56,815 nucleotides of DNA from Pontibacillus litoralis JSM 072002 (GTDB lineage: Bacteria > Bacillota > Bacilli > Bacillales > BH030062), in NCBI RefSeq assembly GCF_000775615.1, contig NZ_AVPG01000021.1:1-56815 (forward strand). Direction: 5' to 3'. Within the stretch, counting starts at the first letter, position 1; every line of letters begins with the position of its first letter. Below the pieces are notes generated by a model, which was given only the letters and a program-made list of their open reading frames with translations, was not told the origin of the DNA and searched no databases. Below, in pieces: positions 52,623 to 56,815 of this stretch. Made by a program: the position numbers and the translations under genes.

Positions 52623-54329
52623 TTATTTTTCAATATTTGCGTAATGGAACTGGCTATATTTATTAATAGGTGTGTACATATTCTTTACATACGGTTTAAC
52701 CGTGTATGGCTTGGTGTAGAAGTATATCGGCATTACTGGCATTTCGTCCATTAATATTTGTTCCGCTTTATGCATTGCGTCCATTCTTTCAGCAGGATCC
52801 ATCGTCGTTTTAGCCGTTTGAATCAACGTATCATATTCTTCATTACTCCAATTGGCATCGTTGTAAGGTCCATCCGTTACCCAAAGATCCATAAAGGTCA
52901 TTGGATCCACATAATCTCCTACCCAGCCTGCACGGGAAATGAGAAAGTCTCCTGCTTTTTCACGGTCAAGCTTGACTTGAAATTCCACATTTTCTAACTT
53001 CGATTGTATTCCTAAGTTTTTTCGCCACATTTCTTGAATAGCAGCCGCAATTGCTTGGTGACCTTCATCCGTGTTATACAAAATGGTCACTTTATCCATG
53101 GAATCTATTCCTTCCTCCGCAAGCCCTTCTTCTAGTAGCTGTTTCGCCTGCTCTACATCCATTTCAAAAAGCTCGCCACCATTATCACGGAAGTCTCCGT
53201 CTACGTCATTAATGCCACCTGGCACTACTCCATACGCTGGCGTTTGGCCACCTTGAGCAACAAACTCGACTAACTGTTCTCGATCTATAGCCATCGACAA
53301 TGCTTTACGAACTTTCGCATTATTAAATGGTTTCTTTTCCGTATTAAAATTGTAGTAGTATGTTGCTAAATCGGACGCGATATTAAATTCTGGATCATCA
53401 GCACTACTTAACTCCCCAACAACGTCTTGAGGTAAAGGATATACGTAATCAAGCTCTCCATTTCGGTACATTTGCCACGTAGTGGAAGCTTCCTCAATCA
53501 TCACAAAATGGATACCGTCTAAATGGACGAGATCCTTATCATAGTAATTATCATTTTTCTCTAGCATGATGTTCTCTTTATGATTCCATTCCGTTAACTT
53601 AAAGGCACCATTGGATACGTACCCTTCCGCCTCCTGGAACCACGTAGCATTGTCTTCTTGCACCTTTTTATTTATTGGATAATACGTATAGAACGACGTT
53701 AAGTCTAAAAAGTACGGTGTCGGCTTCTCTAACGTTACTTTCAATGTCTGGTCATCTAATACCTCAACCCCAACTTGACCTTTCAATTGTTGCAATTCAT
53801 CCTCGCTCATATTGTCTATATCGGCTGAATTATAAGCTTCTGCCCCTTTTAAATAATACAATTGATACGCATAAGTTGAACCGACATTAGGATCTAACGC
53901 ATGTAACCACGCATATGCGAAATCATGGGCAGTAACAGGGTCACCATTCGACCATTGCACATCCCCCTTTAAGAAGAAGGTCCATTCCATCCCATCTTCA
54001 CTAGTCTCCCACTTTTCCGCCATACCTGGTTCAATTTCGCCATCGGCATTTTTCTTCGTCAATCCTTCAAAAAGGTGCGTTAGCGGCCAGGAATCGTGTG
54101 TCCCTTCTGCTAAGCCTGGGTGAAGTGCACCAGGTTCGCTCGAGTTGTTTAATCGCAGTATTTTGTCCTCTGCATCTTCTTTTGTCGTCTCCCCTCCATT
54201 TTCTTCTTCTCCACTACTTGTGCTAGTTGAGTCGTCCTCCCCTACATTATCCGTACTCCCATCAAAGCAACCTGCTAGTCCAATTACAAGCATCATCAGA
54301 CCAATTACAACAATAAAACGCTTATTCAT
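52623..54329 (-). CDS. oppA: Peptide-binding lipoprotein OppA
   Basis: A 568-residue extracellular solute-binding protein of family 5. A lipoprotein signal ends in the lipobox IGLAGC (mature Cys near 21), followed by a Ser/Glu-rich linker. WTFFLKGDVQWSNGDPVTAHDF and YAYQLYYLKGAEAYN are typical of OppA/DppE-type proteins; the latter suggests oligopeptides rather than nickel or sugars. It captures peptides for OppBCDF. The ATG at 54329 follows AAGGGGG by 6 nt; the upstream in-frame TTG lies within the spacer. Confidence 0.93.
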   Translation of the reverse strand: MNKRFIVVIGLMMLVIGLAGCFDGSTDNVGEDDSTSTSSGEEENGGETTKEDAEDKILRLNNSSEPGALHPGLAEGTHDSWPLTHLFEGLTKKNADGEIEPGMAEKWETSEDGMEWTFFLKGDVQWSNGDPVTAHDFAYAWLHALDPNVGSTYAYQLYYLKGAEAYNSADIDNMSEDELQQLKGQVGVEVLDDQTLKVTLEKPTPYFLDLTSFYTYYPINKKVQEDNATWFQEAEGYVSNGAFKLTEWNHKENIMLEKNDNYYDKDLVHLDGIHFVMIEEASTTWQMYRNGELDYVYPLPQDVVGELSSADDPEFNIASDLATYYYNFNTEKKPFNNAKVRKALSMAIDREQLVEFVAQGGQTPAYGVVPGGINDVDGDFRDNGGELFEMDVEQAKQLLEEGLAEEGIDSMDKVTILYNTDEGHQAIAAAIQEMWRKNLGIQSKLENVEFQVKLDREKAGDFLISRAGWVGDYVDPMTFMDLWVTDGPYNDANWSNEEYDTLIQTAKTTMDPAERMDAMHKAEQILMDEMPVMPIYFYTKPYTVKPYVKNMYTPINKYSQFHYANIEK

Positions 54330-54524
54330 GAGCAACCCCCTTCATTAACTGAGCAATCTAAGAGAAAGATAGACGAATAGCTTTCTCCTTTTTCAATGTA
54401 TGGGATAGTTTTTGATTTATGAGGATTTTTTTGTGACACTAAATTAAAAATACTATCGAAATAAACGTGTCAAAAAAGATAGAAAATTATTGATAATATT
54501 TTGTGGTTGGTAACTTGATTTCAG

Positions 54525-56726
54525 ATGCAGTATGATAAGTATATGAAATCAACAACACTTATATATCAACTTATACAACATTATTGGGCAAGATTATCGG
54601 CATCGGATCCAGGCATGCCGAGATTGGCAGAAGCACTAAAAACCGTTTTTAGTGCACTCTTAGCCGTAGCAACCACTTCCGTTTTAATAAATTTTTTTGA
54701 TATCGGAGAGTACACTGTACAGGTAAATGTTTTTTCTGGGATCATTGCTGTCGTTTGTATTCATATCATTGCAGAAGAACCGGTCGATAAAAGGAAAGTA
54801 ACCTTCTTTTCCATGGGAGCGGTTAGTTTTATTACGTTTACCTTAGGAAGTTATTTAAACCAATTTATGCTTATGCCAGACATTGCTATCTTAATCACAG
54901 TATTCTTAGCTTTTTATTTATCAAAATACAATACAATCTATTTTTCTATTTGTCTCATGGCTTTTTTCTCCATATACTATGCGGTTATTCTTCGCGTTGA
55001 ATTTGAGATGGTACCATGGTTCTACATATCCATCGTCAACGGGTTGGTATATGCTTTTCTCATTGAATTTATCTTATTAAAGGACCAACCAGATAAATCG
55101 TTAAAGCGAAGCATGCGTTCATTCCATATTCAAACGAACTTAATTCTTAACCTTGTAAAGCAATTAGTGACTTCACCAAACTTAACGTCTAGGCAGGTGA
55201 AAACATTAGAGAAGAACTTAACCAAGGTGAATGAATATGCTCGTCATATATCTGGGCAACTTAGTAACACAGACCCATCTACCGTATGGAAAGGATTAAC
55301 CGCAAGAGAGCTAAGACTATACGTCTATGATGCGGATATGTTAATGAATACTTTGTTGACAACCGTACATAAATTACGCGAGATTCAGCAATTTGAAAAA
55401 AGCACATTCCAAAACGCTTTACTCGAAGTTATCGATGCCATACGTGATGTGAAAGTGCTACGGGACAATGACGCACAAAGCCAATTAAAACGAGCAGAGA
55501 AAGCACTACAGGTGTTGCGACAAGAAATTAAAGAAGAGTCTATAGGAAAGGAGAATGAAGAATGGCTCTATCTCGTTCGGCGTATTGAAACGATTACGAA
55601 TCACGTCATTGAGGGGGCTTATGACTTACACCGTGAACGTCAGGAACACCTTAAGCAAGTTGAAACGTATCAAGAAACGAAAGAAGAAGTGTCACATGGC
55701 ATCGACCTGAACACCAAGAAAGCCATTAAAGCATTGATAGCAGGGACTATTTCTATTTATCTAGGTTATACACTTACACCTGGGTATCCGTATTGGATCT
55801 TGCTTACTTCTTTCATTATATTCATGGGAACAGAATCTGTCGGAAAAACATTCAAAAAAGCGAATCAACGCATACTTGGCACAATATTAGGGTCTATTAT
55901 CGGCTTCGGTATCGCAGATCAAATTTCAAGCCAACTACTTGAAATAACCATCATTTTTGTTTGTATATTTATGGCGTTTTACATTTATCCTGTATCTTAT
56001 TCATTTATGATTTTCTGGATTACCGTAATTATTGCTATCCTATATGATTTATTATTAGGCGGCATTACCGTCAAAATTATGGGCGTGCGTATTATCGATA
56101 CCTTTATTGGCTCCTATATTGGCTTTCTAACAGCAACCTTTATCTTTCCAACAAAAACAAAAGATAAAGTTACAGATTACATGAAGGAATTTATTGATGA
56201 ACTAGAAGCATATATGAGCTCATACATGGATCAACTAGCGGATGTTTCTAATCCGGATGATTTCGCAGAGAGGAGTTTTAACCTAGATCAAAAACTAGAC
56301 TCTATTCGGCAAGAAAAAAACAACATGAACAAGCGTTCTGGGCGACTCGGTCGCGGAGGGGTTGAACATTGGTACACTGTTTTAGCAGCCATTAATTATT
56401 ACGCGAAACAATTACATGCCACTCGCCACCCTTTACCAGAAATGACCGAAGAGATTCATCAAACCTTAACGCACTCCCATCATTATGTCACACAAAATAT
56501 AAGAAGCTTAAAGCAGTTACTAAACGGAAACACAACTATTACTATATGGCAACTGGAAGAAGATCGTAAATTAATTGAACAATTCACAGATGAAGGGGAA
56601 TCGATTTTTCAACGTTTATTTGTTTACAAGTTATATCACGTTTGGTATATCAACAACTCCATCGTTACGCTAGCTAAAGAATTAGGTGCTAACATCGAAC
56701 TATCTTCCAAGCAAAAACAAGAGTGA
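54525..56726 (+). CDS. FUSC-family membrane protein (aromatic acid exporter-like)
   Basis: A 733-residue protein with two membrane clusters (about residues 36-185 and 405-555), each of about six hydrophobic segments, separated by a long helical cytoplasmic region and followed by a C-terminal helical domain. The second cluster (KAIKALIAGTISIYLGYTL ... TESVGKTFKKANQRILGTILGSIIGF) matches the FUSC/ArAE pattern seen in AaeB and YccS-type proteins. Export of aromatic or toxic acids is possible, but no adaptor gene is adjacent. The start is uncertain: no clear ribosome binding site precedes the ATG at 54525 or the one at 54543. Confidence 0.85.
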   Translation: MQYDKYMKSTTLIYQLIQHYWARLSASDPGMPRLAEALKTVFSALLAVATTSVLINFFDIGEYTVQVNVFSGIIAVVCIHIIAEEPVDKRKVTFFSMGAVSFITFTLGSYLNQFMLMPDIAILITVFLAFYLSKYNTIYFSICLMAFFSIYYAVILRVEFEMVPWFYISIVNGLVYAFLIEFILLKDQPDKSLKRSMRSFHIQTNLILNLVKQLVTSPNLTSRQVKTLEKNLTKVNEYARHISGQLSNTDPSTVWKGLTARELRLYVYDADMLMNTLLTTVHKLREIQQFEKSTFQNALLEVIDAIRDVKVLRDNDAQSQLKRAEKALQVLRQEIKEESIGKENEEWLYLVRRIETITNHVIEGAYDLHRERQEHLKQVETYQETKEEVSHGIDLNTKKAIKALIAGTISIYLGYTLTPGYPYWILLTSFIIFMGTESVGKTFKKANQRILGTILGSIIGFGIADQISSQLLEITIIFVCIFMAFYIYPVSYSFMIFWITVIIAILYDLLLGGITVKIMGVRIIDTFIGSYIGFLTATFIFPTKTKDKVTDYMKEFIDELEAYMSSYMDQLADVSNPDDFAERSFNLDQKLDSIRQEKNNMNKRSGRLGRGGVEHWYTVLAAINYYAKQLHATRHPLPEMTEEIHQTLTHSHHYVTQNIRSLKQLLNGNTTITIWQLEEDRKLIEQFTDEGESIFQRLFVYKLYHVWYINNSIVTLAKELGANIELSSKQKQE

Positions 56727-56815
56727 TGACTAATGAGGCCACTGAAAAACTTACATTTTTATATTCCCAAGGTCTCCAAAATCTAAAAAAGGCACCATTT
56801 CGTTCTTTTTTGAAC
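56726..56815 (+). CDS. Partial gene coupled to the FUSC gene
   Basis: An ATG overlaps the FUSC stop codon by one base (TGATG), and the frame then stays open for 30 codons to the window edge (MTNEATEKLTFLYSQGLQNL). The overlap suggests translational coupling and a shared transcript. No family can be assigned from so short a part. Confidence 0.5.
   Translation, partial: MTNEATEKLTFLYSQGLQNLKKAPFRSFLN

Noticed and set aside
54395-54402. CATACATT on the minus strand upstream of oppA, an exact sigma-E -10 octamer
   Set aside because: No matching -35 at 14-15 nt; probably coincidence in AT-rich sequence.
1-56815. Search for CRISPR arrays, insertion sequences, prophage genes, tRNA or rRNA genes
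   Set aside because: No regularly spaced repeats, transposase or integrase motifs, or tRNA-like cloverleaf sequence were noticed by eye in the intergenic regions.

Overview
The window is a chromosomal segment of an AT-rich, low-GC Gram-positive spore former of the Bacillaceae. The evidence is yknWXYZ, lutABC with lutP and lutR, a YjcZ-type sporulation peptide, YtzI, YutJ and DUF3892 homologues, strong AGGAGG-type ribosome binding sites, and PerR, Fur, CcpA (cre) and sigma-W type sites. Genus is not decided by the sequence. I see no rRNA or tRNA gene, CRISPR array, insertion sequence or prophage; this is core genome with a few accessory genes.

Layout. 1-8.6 kb: a DUF3298-type exported protein, a YfmL-like DEAD-box helicase, yknWXYZ behind a sigma-W-like promoter, PerR-boxed katA, a small membrane-anchored protein and a GNAT acetyltransferase. 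8.6-12.2 kb: an unrecognised 173-residue protein behind a Fur box, then a two-gene exporter of the lactococcin-972/DUF1430 type with no recognisable bacteriocin gene. 12.3-17.4 kb: an EamA transporter, pcp, a class I aldolase (FbaB/DhnA type), a second DEAD-box helicase and metA. 17.4-23.6 kb: a 1791-residue cell-wall nuclease/5'-nucleotidase with an LPNTA sorting signal, divergent from a class D sortase. 23.7-30.9 kb: transporter and redox genes, then small genes, including two proteins that share a C-terminal domain, one behind a sigma-K-like promoter, and a GIY-YIG-like/DUF7662-like fusion. 30.9-36.3 kb: a CaCA cation antiporter and a DUF5392-like membrane protein, each downstream of a yybP-ykoY (manganese) riboswitch, with a YutJ-like flavoprotein, a tautomerase, YjcZ and an aldo/keto reductase between them. 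36.4-45.2 kb: flavin reductase-like, VOC and ferritin-like proteins, then the L-lactate locus lutP-lutR-lutABC with matching operators at two promoters, and an AbgT transporter. 45.5-56.8 kb: dapF, a GNAT protein, trhO, ytzI, an oppABCDF peptide ABC transporter, a FUSC-family protein and the start of a coupled downstream gene.

Themes. Metal and redox control is dense: PerR on katA, Fur on an unknown gene, and two Mn2+ riboswitches about 4 kb apart. In both riboswitches the 3' strand of the aptamer P1 helix is also the 5' arm of a terminator, which predicts antitermination when metal is bound. The lactate genes form a complete import, oxidation and repression unit: LutP imports lactate, LutABC oxidises it, LutR senses it, and cre sites add carbon catabolite control. 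The least explained items are the riboswitch-controlled DUF5392-like gene behind two terminators, the Fur-controlled 173-residue protein, and the orphan DUF1430 exporter.
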